A model generated the notes under the pieces. The model saw only the letters and a list, made by a program, of their open reading frames with translations, ran no database searches and was not told where the DNA came from. From contig CM056583.1 in assembly GCA_029721435.1 (NCBI GenBank), positions 47,335,120-47,399,119 on the forward strand: a DNA stretch of 64,000 bases, read 5' to 3'. Both the position numbers and the translations under genes were made by a program. Position 1 is the stretch's first letter. Every line of letters begins with the position of its first letter. This DNA comes from Gymnothorax reevesii (lineage: Eukaryota; Chordata; Actinopteri; Anguilliformes; Muraenidae). Of the stretch, positions 12,839 to 24,039 are shown piece by piece.

Positions 12839-14456
12839 CAACCCCAATTCCAAAATAGTTGGGACAAAGTGTAAATTTTGAATAAAATCGAAACGCAATG
12901 ACTTTCAAATCACACCAGCCAGTATTTTATTCACAATAGAACAGACATAACATAGCAAATGTTGAAACTGAAAAATTTTAAAATTTTTTCCACAAAATGA
13001 GCTCTTTTCAAATTTGATGGCTGCTACAGGTCTCAAAAAAGTTGGGACAGGGGCCTGTTTACCATGGTGTAGCATCCCCTCATCGTTTTAATACAAAGTG
13101 GACGCGTCTGGGCATTGAGGAGACAAGCTTCTTGAGTTTAGCCATTGGAATTTGATCCCACTCTTGTTTAATGCAGGCTTCCAGCTGCTGGTGAGTTTTG
13201 GGTCTCCTTTGACAGACTTTACGTTTAATTATGCGCCAAATGTTGCTCAATCGGTGAAAGATCAGGAATGCAAGCAGGCCAGTTCAGCATACAGACTCTT
13301 CTACTACGAAGCCATGCTGTTGTAATTGCTGCAGTATGTGGTTTTGCATTGTGCTGCTGAAATACACAAGGCATTCCCTGGAATAGATGCCCTCTGGAGG
13401 GGAGCATATATTGCTCTAAAACCTTTATATACGTTTCGGCATTCATGTTGCTTTTTAAAATATGCACGCGTCCCACACCATATGCACTAATGCATCCCCA
13501 TACCATCAGAGATGCTGGCTTTTGAACTGAACGCTGATAACAGGAGAGGTGGTCTCTTTAACCCCGGAGGACACAACGCCCATGATTTGCAACAAGAATG
13601 TCAAATTTGGACTCATCTGACCACAGGACACTTTGCCACTTTGCTACAGTCCATTTTAAATGAGCCTTGGCCCACAGAACACGCTGGCACTTCTGGATCA
13701 TGGTCAACAATGGCTTTCTTTTTCCATGATAGAGTTTTAAGTGGCATCTGTGGATGGCATGATGGACTGTGTTTACAAACAGCAGTTTCTTGAAGTATTC
13801 CTGGACCGATTTAGTAATGTCAATGAAAGAATCATGTCTGTGAGTGATGCAGTGACGTCTGAGAGCCCAAAGATCACGGGCATCCATGCAAGGACTTCGG
13901 CCTTGTCCCTTACTCACAGAGATTTTTCCAGTGTCTCTGAATCTTTTGATGATATTATGCACTGTCGATGACGAGACCTTCTAAGCCTTTGCAATTTGGC
14001 ATTGAGGAACATTGTTCATCAACATTGAACATTGTTTTCCAAGTATTCCACAATTTTTTTTCGCAAGCCTTCACAGGTTGGAGAGCATCAGGCCATCTCA
14101 ACTTCTAAGAGAACCTCTCTAAGACATCCCTTTCATAGCCAATCATGTTACACACCCGAAGCCACTTAACTTAATTATTTGCTAAATGTTCTTTCAGCTG
14201 ATTCTCTTACATATTAATTGCTTTTTCAGTCCTTTTTTGCCTGTGTCCCAACTTTTTTGAGACCTGTTGCAGCCAGAAAATGTGAAATTAGCTCATTTTG
14301 TGGATAATAATGTAAAATGAAATGCTAGTTTGGAATTTGAAATGTTAGTTATGTTCTACTGTAAACAACGTATTGGCTCCTGTGATCTGAAAGTCATTGC
14401 ATTTTGATTTTATTCACAATTTACACTTCGTCCCAACTATTTCGGAATTGGGGTTG
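12839..14456 (-). mobile_element. Tc1-like transposon, family A, copy 1 (1618 bp)
   Basis: Both ends carry CAACCCCAATTCC and are flanked by TA (12837-12838 and 14457-14458), the Tc1/mariner target duplication. The TIRs are about 200 bp and of IR/DR type: an outer GTTGGGACAAAGTG-like repeat and an inner AGTTGGGACAGG-like repeat in each end, as in Sleeping Beauty-type elements. The transposase lies on the minus strand and is broken. The flanking host DNA has the phrase TCAGGGTCCAGGA on both sides, so the element probably landed inside a short pre-existing tandem repeat. Confidence 0.95.
13032..14096 (-). pseudogene. Broken Tc1 (DD34E) transposase, family A copy 1
   Basis: An intact enzyme would bind the TIRs by an N-terminal paired-like helix-turn-helix and cut and paste through a DD34E RNase H-fold domain. 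Recognisable pieces are the HNIIKRFR helix-turn-helix, the TGKIS..GQGR hook, LWSDESKFD with the first Asp, the MVWGCISAYG strand and PDLSPIE with the final Glu. Lesions: an in-frame TAG just before the HNIIKRF block; net loss of 6 bp after the VL(R/W) block that creates a stop at 13558-13560; the second catalytic Asp changed to His (QQHN instead of QQDN); and an extra base right after the Glu codon that shifts the rest. Start chosen at the ATG matching MARGSP in the best copy, although here the following codons are altered. Confidence 0.93.
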
Positions 14457-14458
14457 TA

Positions 14459-16702
14459 AATTAACCCAGCTCAAGTCAGATCGTCTGACCTGTTTAATAG
14501 GAAAAAACTCCCAATCCTAATCAGGGTCCAGGATTGGGGTTGTGTTCTTGTTAACCCTGACAGGTCCGTCCCTATGTCCAGTTTGTTATGAACAAGCTCC
14601 CAATCCTACCGCAGTCATCAGGACTGGAACCAGGTTCCCCTCAAGCAACTCCATTCTCGTGTGGAGCAGTTTAGTGCACTCCACCTGGCAGCTATCCTGG
14701 AGGTCATTGGCCAGCGATTGAAAGTTCTGCTTTACCCTCAACCTGTGCTGAACTGTGATACCCCTATTTGAAGTTCGTCCTCACCTCTTCCTCTGGGCTT
14801 CCGTCCCCAAATTACCGTATAAGCTGTCAATTAAACAAGCTCTTGGATTGTACTCGGCCTTGGTGTTTGATTTCTGGTCTGGAACACAACAGTATTCACT
14901 AATCTTTTTGAACCATTCCAAATTCCTCATATTCCAGATGATCGAAGAAAGCCTCCAATCATTGAACACAATCACAGCTGAGCTGCAGCAAAAACAATGA
15001 CCCCAAATTTGTCTCATTAACCATTTGCAGAGCAGCTAATGTCTAATTCTGAACCCTTTGTAGATTAACTTATTCCTGATGACATTGGCTTTTCAGCAAA
15101 AACATGTTGTTATTAGAAAACCAAAGGTTACAACATACTATTTAAACTTAATACTTCTGGGAGCATTCCACAGAGGCAGCAGAATGATTGCAGCAGTCTT
15201 CATTGGTGCAAAAGCATAGCTTTGTCATCAAACACTGCTCTACAAATCAGCATACCCTGCTATATAATATTGCCAGCAAAATGAAATAAAAGGCACAGTT
15301 GTACTCATTGAATATAACCAGAGCACAAGTAGAATGAGCCAATGGGTGCTGTTGGACGTTATCAAGATACCTGCAGACATCAGGAAAAGGTCGCTGAGCA
15401 TCTGACTCTTAAGGCGGTGATCCAGCGCTACTCAGAAGCAGGACAAATTACACAAATTAACAGATTTCATTGACAAAAATTTTCTCCAAACAGAGCATCT
15501 AAAGAAAAAGTAGCATTATATGCAAACTGATAATGGATAAATATATACTAGATATTATTACTGGAACATGCAGTATTCATTACCACGGAGGTCAGAGGCA
15601 AAATGCTTTAACTCATTCAAGCAGCCGACGTTAGGTTTCTAAAGCACAGAAAACCAATATGGCATCACCACGCTAGTGGACAATTTAGGTCAGATTATTT
15701 TATGCAGCCAAGCTTATTTGCAGGCAGCTTAGTACACCCTAACTTTAATGACATGCATGTGTGTTTCTACTTGTACTTTGTATTACTTGTGATAAACTTG
15801 CCCAAACAGTGAGAAAAAGTAAGAAAATTAAGTCCTCCGTACTCTGCCACTTTTGAGAACTGATTGCTGTTCTTTAATTTTAATGGCAGGGTTAAATAAG
15901 TTGCAAATCATTAAATTGGTAACAAGAAATATGTTGTTTTAAAGTTGATTTTGCTAAAAACAACAGAGGCTTTGTGAAATACTATTTCCAGTGCATGAAT
16001 ACCAGATACAGCATATATATGGTGGAAAATGTGAACTGGGGTTAAATGAATATATTCTGCTGCAAACATAACAGAATTGGCTGCACTGGATGGAAGTGCT
16101 GTCTGTGTTGAAGGTAAAGATTATTTTGTTGAGTGAGGTGAATGAACAAAACAACTATATACCACAGGGGCATCAATCAAATCTCTAACCGCACATGAAA
16201 CCAAAAAATAATCAGGACCGCAAAGGTCTTCCAGACATTCAGTCAAAAATGGAATGCCTGGAAATTGAGGCTTATATTATGTGTGCTACAAATAGCGTAT
16301 ATGCTATTTTTCCAACCCAATTACTGTCTGTCTTATTGAATCCCTCAGGATATTATGGTTGCTACACATCAATCTGCCACCAATCATTTCCATCCCCATA
16401 GATTGATACATCATTATAGCCTGTGGGAAGTAGGATGTTCTCCTTGTCAGAGTACAAGAAACAAAATTTAGGAAATTATTGTGCAAGGACAATAATCGTC
16501 CTTGTACTAATTGGCTCCATTGGTGGAAATCAGCTAAAAAGGCCATTAAAAATCTGAACGCTCTTAAGCCTTCGAATGTTTAATTCAAAATATTAACAAA
16601 AATCAAACCTTGAGATTGAGAAAAAAATGGTTGAAGGATAAAGATTTATCAACACGATTTTTTCCTAAAACATGTGCCACTGTCATTGGTAAACTAAGAT
16701 AA
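14459..16702. other. No gene recognised
   Basis: 14480-14640 contains short repeated phrases (CTCCCAATCCTA twice, GGGTCCAGGATTGGGG), a degenerate local tandem repeat. The rest is AT-rich, and the overlapping frames near 14755-15017 have no recognisable domain. Confidence 0.4.
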
Positions 16703-16715
16703 TACAACCCCAATT

Positions 16716-17701
16716 GATGCACTAATTACTAAAACCCCACAAGTCATGATTTGTTAGTGTTGAGAAAATCAAGGAAAACACTTTAATTTAAAAAAAGGGG
16801 TAGACAATGCTTCAGTGTAATATGCATTGTTAACTTGGTCCTCCCCAGGATTGAAAGGACCCAGGTTGATTATATATTCGCATTCTTGGAGGAATAATGG
16901 ACAACACAAAATTTGGACTTTTGGGGTTTTAGGCACATATTCAGGGTAACTGGGCTTACATTTTGTGACTATCCTTAAACAAAATGTCATTATTTACAAT
17001 AAAGTGAATAAAAACACTGGATTGTCACAAAAAGTAATTTAATAAGAGCACTATCATAGAACCTACAAGTGCATGTACCATACAGCTGCACAAACAGAAC
17101 GTTACCAGACCCCAAAACTTACATTTAAAGTGCTTTCCCATTCTAAACAATCCCTTTGCAGAACAAAGGTATCTAGAGTCTACATCATGAACAGAATGTG
17201 AGTCTAGCATGTCTAGTGAAGCTTCAAAAGAGATGAGCCTGCAGTGTTTGATATACAGTAAGGTGTACCCTTTGTAAAATGATGGGCACTTAGCTGAAGT
17301 GCCAGTCTGAAAATGATGGTCACTTGGATTTTTCTTCAAATTACTTTTATTCCTTCTATTTTGAGGATGAATCTCATTATTTTGGTCAAGTTCTTGACCT
17401 TCCGTCCCTGCTTCAGCCTTTTTTAAAATAGTGACATCAAATGGTTATTCAGAAAATGAGTTCTAAAATCTACACAAGTCCATGATTTGCTGGGTTCTGG
17501 AACTCACTGAGTCATGCCTGCTCTGGATTAGTGGGCATTTTGCCCTCGGTAATACCTTTAACTGCCAATTATGCAGAAATGGGGATGTGACTTGTGGTGT
17601 TTTAATGCTCAAAAGAAAGCCCAGGTCAAACTTGATGTAGAAATGGTCTCAACTCAGTTTCGCCAAATGTGTGACTTATGGGGTTTTAGCAATTAGTGCT
17701 T
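16716..17701. mobile_element. TIR element (~986 bp) nested in the Tc1-A end
   Basis: The left end reads GATGCACTAATTACTAAAAC and the right end, reverse-complemented, AAGCACTAATTGCTAAAACC; both continue with CCCC(A)(C/T)AAGTCA, about 26 of 29 positions matching. The pentamer CAATT of the interrupted Tc1 end stands on both sides (16711-16715 and 17702-17706), a probable 4- or 5-bp target duplication. Motifs like the TIR (TGGGGTTTTAG) recur inside near 16920. The frames inside (minus strand, 16769-16990 and 17025-17339) show no recognisable transposase. The superfamily is unknown to me. Confidence 0.75.
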
Positions 17702-17931
17702 CAATTCCAAAATGTAAATTAGGACAAAGTGTAAATTGTGAATAAAATCAAAATGAAAAAACTTTCAGATCACGAGCCAATATGTTATCTACAATAGAAC
17801 ATAGATAACATTTCAAATGTTGAAACTGAGACATTTTTTCAATTTTTATCCACAAAATGAGTTTATTTCAAATTTTCTTTGAAAATTTGCGGCACGGATA
17901 TGCACAATATTCACAGCACAAAATTTCCACG

Positions 17932-18555
17932 TTAAACCATTCACACCAAACTCGGTACGAAATTTCGTGCTCGTGTTCCAATTCCGCATGGCGGAAAAAC
18001 TAATTTGCGAGTTATAATTTAACCTAAATGAACCATGATAGCAGCAGCAACGAAGATGACATTGTTTGTATGTATCTGAACCAGAACGTTAGCCTTGCTG
18101 TCTACTTTTGCACTGAAGTAGCCGACGAAAGTTTCCCTTATTGATGTCCAGACCTGGGGCTGTTTCAACAAACTTAACTTGTCCAACCCAGACGAAGCTT
18201 CGTCATAATTTGCACCTCAGCGACGCACAGCTTTGTGATTTGTTACACAAATATTCAACATATGAAAACGTTAATCAAAAAAAAAAAAAAAAACTATGAT
18301 TAGCTTGAACTCTAACTACAATGAAAATGTAAACTAACTGCGCACATAACTATAAGATGGCACGTTGAATTTAAGCGTGAACTGAATACAAGCTATCTGG
18401 CTAATCAAAAGGTTCGAATGCTGTGACATCAATAAAAACAAGTCATTTCATCGGTAAAAGTATAATCTCGCAGGCGGATTTTCGCGGAAGCTTAAGTCCG
18501 TGCGGATATTTTTTCTGCCGCAGGGAAATCCGCGCTTGGTGTGGATGGGCCTTTA
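17932..18555. mobile_element. TWA-type non-autonomous element nested in Tc1-A (~620 bp)
   Basis: Left end: TTA then AACCATTCACACCAAACTCGG. Right end reverse-complemented: AGGCCCATCCACACCAAGCG, next to TTA at 18553-18555. The interior is CpG-rich (TTCGCGGAAGC, CCGCGCTTGG) and has no transposase frame. A 3-bp TTA/TAA duplication with ...TCACACC ends suggests mobilisation by a PIF/Harbinger-like enzyme. To the right the Tc1-A sequence resumes at once (TTAAAGA...CTCTCAGAGGTAAAG). To the left about 55 bases (17878-17931) match neither element, so this side was rearranged. Confidence 0.6.
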
Positions 18556-18580
18556 AAGACGCTGTCTCTCAGAGGTAAAG

Positions 18581-19499
18581 AAGGCCAGAGGCTCTCCAAC
18601 CTGTGAAGGCTTGCGTAAAAAAATTGTGGAATACTTTTAAAACAATGTTACTCAACATCAAATTGCAAAGGCTGTAAAGGTCTCATCATCGACAGTGCAT
18701 AACATCATGAAAAGATTCAGAGAAACTGGAAAAATCTGTGTGTAAAAGGAACAAGGCCGAAGACCTTTACTGGATGCCCGTGATCTTCTGGCCCTCTGAC
18801 GCAAAGAAACCACTGTCTGTAAACAGTCCACAGATGCCACCTAAAACTTTATCATGCAAAAAGGAAGCCATTGTTGAGCATGATCCAGAAGCGCTGCTGT
18901 GTTTTGTGGGCCAAGATTCATTTGAAATGGACTGTAGCAAAGTGGCAAAGTGTCATGTGGTCAGACAAGTCCACATTTGACAGTCTTGTTGGAAATCATG
19001 GGCATCGTGTCCTCCAGGCTAAAGAGGAGAAAGACCACCCCTCCTGTTATCGGCATTCAGTTCAAAAGCCAGTATCTCTGATGGTATGGGGATGCATTAG
19101 TGTATATGGTGTGGTTCACTTGCATGTTTTAAAAAGCACCATGAATGCTGAAAGTTATATAAATGTTTTAGAGCAACATATGCTCCCTTCCAGATGACAT
19201 CTATTCCAGGGCAGGCCTTGTGTATTTCAGCAGAACAATGCATAACCACGTACTGCAGCTATTGCAACAGCGTGGCTTCGTAGTAGAAGAGTCTGTGTGC
19301 TGAACTGCCCTGCCTGCAGTCCTGATCCTTCACCGATTGAGAGCATTTGGCGCATAATTCAATGAAAAGCCTGTCAAAGGAGACCCAAAACTCTCCAGCA
19401 GCTGCAAGCCTGTATTCAACAAGAGTGGGATCAAATTCCAATGGCTAAACTCAAGAAACTTGTCTCCTCAATGCCCAGAGGCCCCTGTCACAACTTTGA
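18581..19499 (+). pseudogene. Heavily broken Tc1 (DD34E) transposase, family A copy 2
   Basis: Follows the family-A transposase from the RGSPTC block to the C-terminus. The start ATG is lost (GAAGGCC where other copies have AGATGGCC). Frameshifts and stops are scattered, and about 20 codons between the VLFGP-like and KPLSVN blocks are deleted (near 18800). The first catalytic Asp remains in WSDK, but the next Glu is Lys. The second Asp is Asn (QQNN), and the final Glu remains in PIES. The VIMVWGC strand and the LRSRRV-like stretch can still be followed in shifting frames. It is inactive. Confidence 0.88.
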
Positions 19500-19549
19500 G
19501 TCCTGTAGTGACCATCAAATTTGAAATGAGCTCATTTTGTGGATAAAAT

Positions 19550-20048
19550 AAATCTCTCTCAATATAGTAAATATTATCTCAATATAATAAATGTTTCAAT
19601 ATTCAATACTGATTATGTCTTGGGGTCAGAGAATCTCCAAATCAGACTTCATCTACATAACAAAAAATTTGAGGGTTGCCAGAAAAAAGCCTTTGTTGTC
19701 ATCAACAACAAACACCTATAGGTATATAGGCCAAATGGTACTAAAAGTTCTAAAGGGACTAGTGTCGGAAACGTGTGATGATGGGCCGGGTGGAAGGATT
19801 ATTTTCAGGCCCCACAAGCCCATTCATTCACAAAATATTTACCTAATTGCATCCCTTTAGTTTCTGCACGTTAATGGACACACTGACAGCAATATGCTGG
19901 CAAAATACAAGTTTAAAGGCATAGCATGAGTGTCTTCAAAGAGGCGCAACATGCATAATGTCTTTGATTTGCAGTCTCTGCCTCTAAGATACATAGGCCA
20001 ATGTAAAATGGCTTTCCAAAATCTTGAACCACTGATTAGCTAGCTACC
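19550..20048. other. No gene recognised
   Basis: AT-rich DNA between the truncated Tc1 and the hAT-type palindrome. Overlapping frames at 19539-19860 have no recognisable domain. Confidence 0.4.
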
Positions 20049-20056
20049 CTCCAATG

Positions 20057-20272
20057 CAGTGGTCACCAACCCTGTTCCTGGAGAGCTACCATCCTGTAGG
20101 TGTCTGCTCTACCTCCAAGGCAAGACACACCTGATTCACCCAATTAGCTACTTAATTGCCATCCTCGTGATCTTGTTAAGTAGATAATTACTTGAATCAG
20201 GTGTGCTGTATAGGAGGTAGAGCAGACACCTACAGGATGGTAGCTCTCCAGGAACAGGGTTGGCGACCCCTG
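20057..20272. mobile_element. hAT-type palindromic MITE (216 bp)
   Basis: The ends are CAGTGGTCACCAACCCTG and, reverse-complemented on the right, CAGGGGTCGCCAACCCTG. The two arms match for about 60 bases (CCTGGAGAGCTACCATCC and on through TGTCTGCTCTACCTCC). CAG(G/T)GGT ends and an imperfect 8-bp duplication (CTCCAATG at 20049-20056, CTCTGTTG at 20273-20280) place it with hAT non-autonomous elements. The arms make up over half its length, so it folds into a long hairpin. No coding capacity. Confidence 0.88.
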
Positions 20273-20338
20273 CTCTGTTGAAACCATATACAAGTCAATG
20301 ACGGTTGCTAATGGAATTAAAATTTATTATGAACCCTA

Positions 20339-21309
20339 TGTAATGAACGTACGGAGACTCCAATCGCAGTTCAAGCTTGGAAGAGTGTCTTTTATTCACA
20401 TTACCGTTGCTCATGGTCAGAAAGAAACAGAGGTCAATAGCCAGAAATCAGGAATATCACAGAAAAGCTCAATCGTAGTCAGGGACAGGCATATATATAT
20501 ATATATAAATAAAAAAAAATAAAAAAAACCAGGAAATCGGTCAGCACAGAATACAGAAACGAAGGGAAACAAATCTAAGGGAATGGGGAAAGGGAAAGGG
20601 TAATAGGAAGGGAAAAGAGGGAGACAGAAATAAATTACAGTCGAAGTATAAAGGGAGCTGGGGAAACGGGAGACAAACTCACTCACTCGACAAATACAAT
20701 CAATTACTTGAATACAGAAAATCACAAAAGTCAAAACTCTCAATAATCGCAGAAACACACGGAGAAAAAGCACAGAAACAGAACGACCAGGCAGAGCAAG
20801 GAACGGTCACAAATTGACAAAGACAAGCGGAAAAGTGGGGTCTTTATAAACAAACTAATTTGAGTGTTTAGCCCAAGAAATGAAGGACACCTGAGAGGAG
20901 GCAGAATCTAAAACAGCAAAGGATAGTGATAGGACAGATTGAACAGGTAGGTGTGCCCTGCTTCTTCAAACTAACTAATCACCGTGCCTAACTACTCTGC
21001 TCTAATGTGTAGACCTACCCATTTCTAATCACCAGTGCCTCAGCTAAACTATTCTCAGGTGCAGACAGTTAACAAGCACAGGAAGTAGGAAGCAGGAAGT
21101 ACCCAACCAGAAAAAAACAGGGGAAAAGACTGTGAATAGAAACAAGACATCACACTTAGACACACAAGGGAGCGAGAGACAAAAGACAAGCATTCATGAA
21201 ACATGAACGATCACACTAGAAATAAATCTAACACAAAGAAACAAATAATTCTAAACAACATGAAACTAAAAACATACAAAAATAAAGCATAAATACTTAA
21301 TTCACAACA
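20339..21309 (-). mobile_element. Solo LTR (971 bp), probably Ty3/gypsy type
   Basis: The block begins TGTAATGAACG and ends TTCACAACA on the plus strand, so both strands read TG...CA, and it is flanked by the exact 5-bp duplication CCCTA (20334-20338, 21310-21314). On the minus strand it has a TATA-like GTTTATAAAG (near 20845) and, downstream, a poly(A) signal in GTGAATAAAAGACACTC (near 20390), the expected U3-R-U5 order. No internal region follows on either side, so it is a solo LTR left by recombination between two LTRs. The (AT)n and T-runs near 20490-20530 lie within it. The gypsy assignment rests on general LTR composition and is inference. Confidence 0.8.
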
Positions 21310-21314
21310 CCCTA

Positions 21315-22445
21315 ACAATGTTGAGCAATGTCGATAGATCATTTTGCAAGTTATAATTTGATTGCACAATAGCATGTTACATCATTAGCAAATGTTACTA
21401 TCAGGATAATTTTTTTTTGCTAGATAGCACGCAGACTCATGCAAATTTACATAACTCAGATGTTTTTTCATCATTCAAAGTATTTTTTGTAAATCTGAAA
21501 TCTCCAATTCAGTGTCTGTTGTACAACACTGGGTTCTGGCTAGCTATGTACCTAACATTACATACAGATGCTGTCTTCAATGGGCAACATTGTCAAGCTT
21601 GGAATAACAAACCAGAGGCATCTACATAACAAAGTCTGATGCTTAAAGTCGCTCGCAACAGCCAGTTAGCTGATTAGCTAATTTTGCTAACCAGGTAGGC
21701 AGCTCTGTGGCTAACTAGGGTAAATGTCAGCTTATCAACAGGCATCCTTTGTGTGCCAACTGTTCTATTGTTGCACTTGGCAGGAGAAGACAAATAATCA
21801 GAATCTAATTTGTGCAATTTTTCACTCGCATCATCGTCCTCTTCTTTATTTTTGACACGTATTCTTAATTTTTCGCACCAATTCTTGAGTTTGTTCTTTG
21901 CCGCTTTCCCTGCACTTTCCCTGAAGTCATGTGATTGATAAAGGCTAGCTGACCAAAACCGCTTCAGTGGGCATTTGAGTGGTCACCATATTTCCCCTAA
22001 ATGTCCACAACAGGAAAACAAGAGGAAGTTTATTTTCGATATTATTAACAGAAAATATGCAACTTAACCACTGTCTACATTAATTTAAAATTATTACTTG
22101 GCTTTATGTAGAACCCTTCATATTTGCATGACTCTTAGACTGAATAAATACATTAAAATGTATGTCACCAAGACAGAGTTTTATTGGACTTTGATGATGT
22201 TTATTTTTTTTTAAAAAAGCCCTTACTTAGCAATTTCGCTAGAAGTTTTAACTCTGGAGACGCCCCTGAAGATTTTGAGGCAGTGCCATTTGTCAAGAAC
22301 GATTTTGTTGTAGGATACTTATCAACATGCCCCCAGCACATGTGGGCCCAGGTGCAACTGCATCCCCTGCACACCCGTGAAACGGACTCATTTCTATAGT
22401 CAGAAAACACCAAAATAAAGCCCTTTGGCAATAAACATCAGAGGT
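21315..22445. other. No gene recognised
   Basis: Unique AT-rich DNA with the phrase CATCATTAGCAAATGTTACT near 21390. No frame with a recognisable domain and no TIR pair. Confidence 0.4.
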
Positions 22446-22449
22446 AGTT

Positions 22450-23290
22450 TTAATGCAAAATATTGCCATTCCGAGTTGCACTCCATCCCAGCTGTGGGGT
22501 TCGGTGGTGGATCTTTGATGATGATGGGCTGTTTCAAAGTCCGTAGAACACTGGCGAGGATTGATTGTGTCATGAATTCCATGAAGCAACAGCAGATATT
22601 TTTGTTCGCTTTGCATTAGTGTGCTATACTTTTGTATAAATAGTTTTTTGTGCATGCAAAACATCAGCAAAGTTTCACAGCCCAAAGTCCACGCCAAAGG
22701 TGTCATTCTCTCCGACAGAACACAAAGCTCCTGCATGGCCTGAAATGTTTGTTGCCCAGTCTTTTTTTCTGTTATGTGCCAATTTCTCAATGGAGCACAT
22801 AATGCCTATAGAGCAGGGAATTTGACATGCCCTCAGACCAAACTAGGTATATCAGAGGCCAGAAAGAATTTGGAGCGAATTTCCATGTCTAGAAGATGGT
22901 GTTTCTTCTGTGTGAAGGTAAATTAGTTTTTTTTTTTTTTCATTTTTACCACTATTCCTCAGTAGTTTCAGACAAAACTTTAATTGTGTTTCCTTGATGT
23001 TATGAGGCTGTCTTCTTCCACACTTTTAGACTGGAAAATTATCATAATATAATCCCTATAAATAAATACCTGACTTCCTCCACCAGAAAGCTTTTACTAG
23101 GCCATGATTAGATCTTTCAACAGGACAAGGATCCAAAGTATGCATAGAAATCATCACAGAAATTGTGTTCACTTACCACAGAATCAAGGCTCCACTAATG
23201 CCTTCCCAGTCCCATGACATAAACCCAATGGAACCCCTGTGGTGTAAGTTGAAGAGTAGAAAATGTAAACATGAACCTTATAATTTCAAG
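22450..23290 (+). pseudogene. Ancient Tc1-like transposase relic (C-terminal half)
   Basis: Two landmarks of the DDE domain survive. Near 22500 the frame reads GGGSLMMMGCF, matching the Tc1 block GGGS(I/V)MVWGCF. Near 23118 it reads IFQQDKDPKYA, the second catalytic Asp block, and near 23213 DINPMEPLW, the final Glu block. The Asp codon (23124) and the Glu codon (23231) are 107 bp apart against 105 expected for DD34E, so a small frameshift lies between them. The DNA between the GGGS block and the Asp block (about 22600-23100) is not recognisable and may include an insertion. TIRs were not found. Old and inactive; it belongs to a lineage distinct from families A and B. Confidence 0.5.
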
Positions 23291-23338
23291 GCTCTGGACA
23301 TATTTTGTATGGGAAAATGGTGTAAGATCCTTTGCCAT

Positions 23339-24006
23339 TGTCAGTGTTTGAGTTCTGTGTTTATTGTTTTCATGTTTTCTGTTATATTTCATGTATTTCT
23401 TGTGGTCCTCTGTTGTTAAGTGGTTTTCTGTTTTGATTTTCTCATGCCCTGTTTAAGACTCATGTACTTCTGTTTTTCCTTCACTCTCAGTACTCTCCTT
23501 ATTCAGGTGATAGTTCACTCATTCCCTTGTTTGTAACCATGCCCCTGCCACATTTCCTATTGCCAGCACACCTGATTTCATCTCCCTCTCCCATAAGTTG
23601 TTCCCTTTATATAAATGTACTTTTTGTTGGATCTTTGCAAGTTTGTTGCTAATTGTGTCTGTGACACTACAAGCCTTTTGATTTTTGAGGCTTTATTGGT
23701 TTGATTCCATAGTTTAAGAGGTTGCCTGTCCCTTAGTGCATGGTAGATCTCTGGTTTGGTTTCAGTTTGGGTATTGGATTTATCATTTTTGCTCTCTGAC
23801 TTTAGCATACTCCCTTTCTGGCTTTTGACCAGTAGGAGTGTTATACGTCTACGATTTGGATTTCCCGGTCTGTGCTGTAATACTCCTGTGTGGTTTAAAT
23901 CCAGACTGTGTGACTATGAGCAAGCTTCTCCATAAACCTGTGAAACTGGCATCCTGTTTGTGCCTGAGTTCAGAGTCTAAGTTCTGTCAAAATAAATTCA
24001 GCAAGC
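23339..24006 (+). mobile_element. Ty3/gypsy LTR (5' LTR of a degenerate element)
   Basis: Starts TGTCAGTGTTTG, carries a TATA-like CCCTTTATATAAATG near 23603 and a poly(A) signal in CAAAATAAATTCAGC near 23990, then ends near GCAAGCA. It is T- and C-rich like other teleost gypsy LTRs. It is directly followed by a gag relic in the same orientation, which identifies it. The exact 3' limit and the primer-binding site are not clear. No matching 3' LTR was seen in the window; the element is interrupted by Tc1-A at 24982 and does not resume recognisably after it. Confidence 0.6.
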
Positions 24007-24039
24007 AGTAGCCAGTTTCAGACCATGCTGGACTAACAG

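Larger units (their letters stand above)
16705..19549 (+). mobile_element. Tc1-like transposon, family A, copy 2, with two nested insertions
   Basis: The left end CAACCCCAATT begins at 16705 after a TA (16703-16704), is interrupted at 16716, and resumes at 17702 as CAATTCCAAAATG, followed by GGACAAAGTGTAAATTG and the rest of the family-A left TIR. A second insertion replaces part of the inner left end (about 17878-18555). The transposase relic runs on the plus strand. The right TIR is lost: homology stops near 19549 just after GAGCTCATTTTGTGGATAAA, about 130 bp short of where the end should be. Not counting insertions this is the most decayed family-A copy in the window. Confidence 0.88.
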
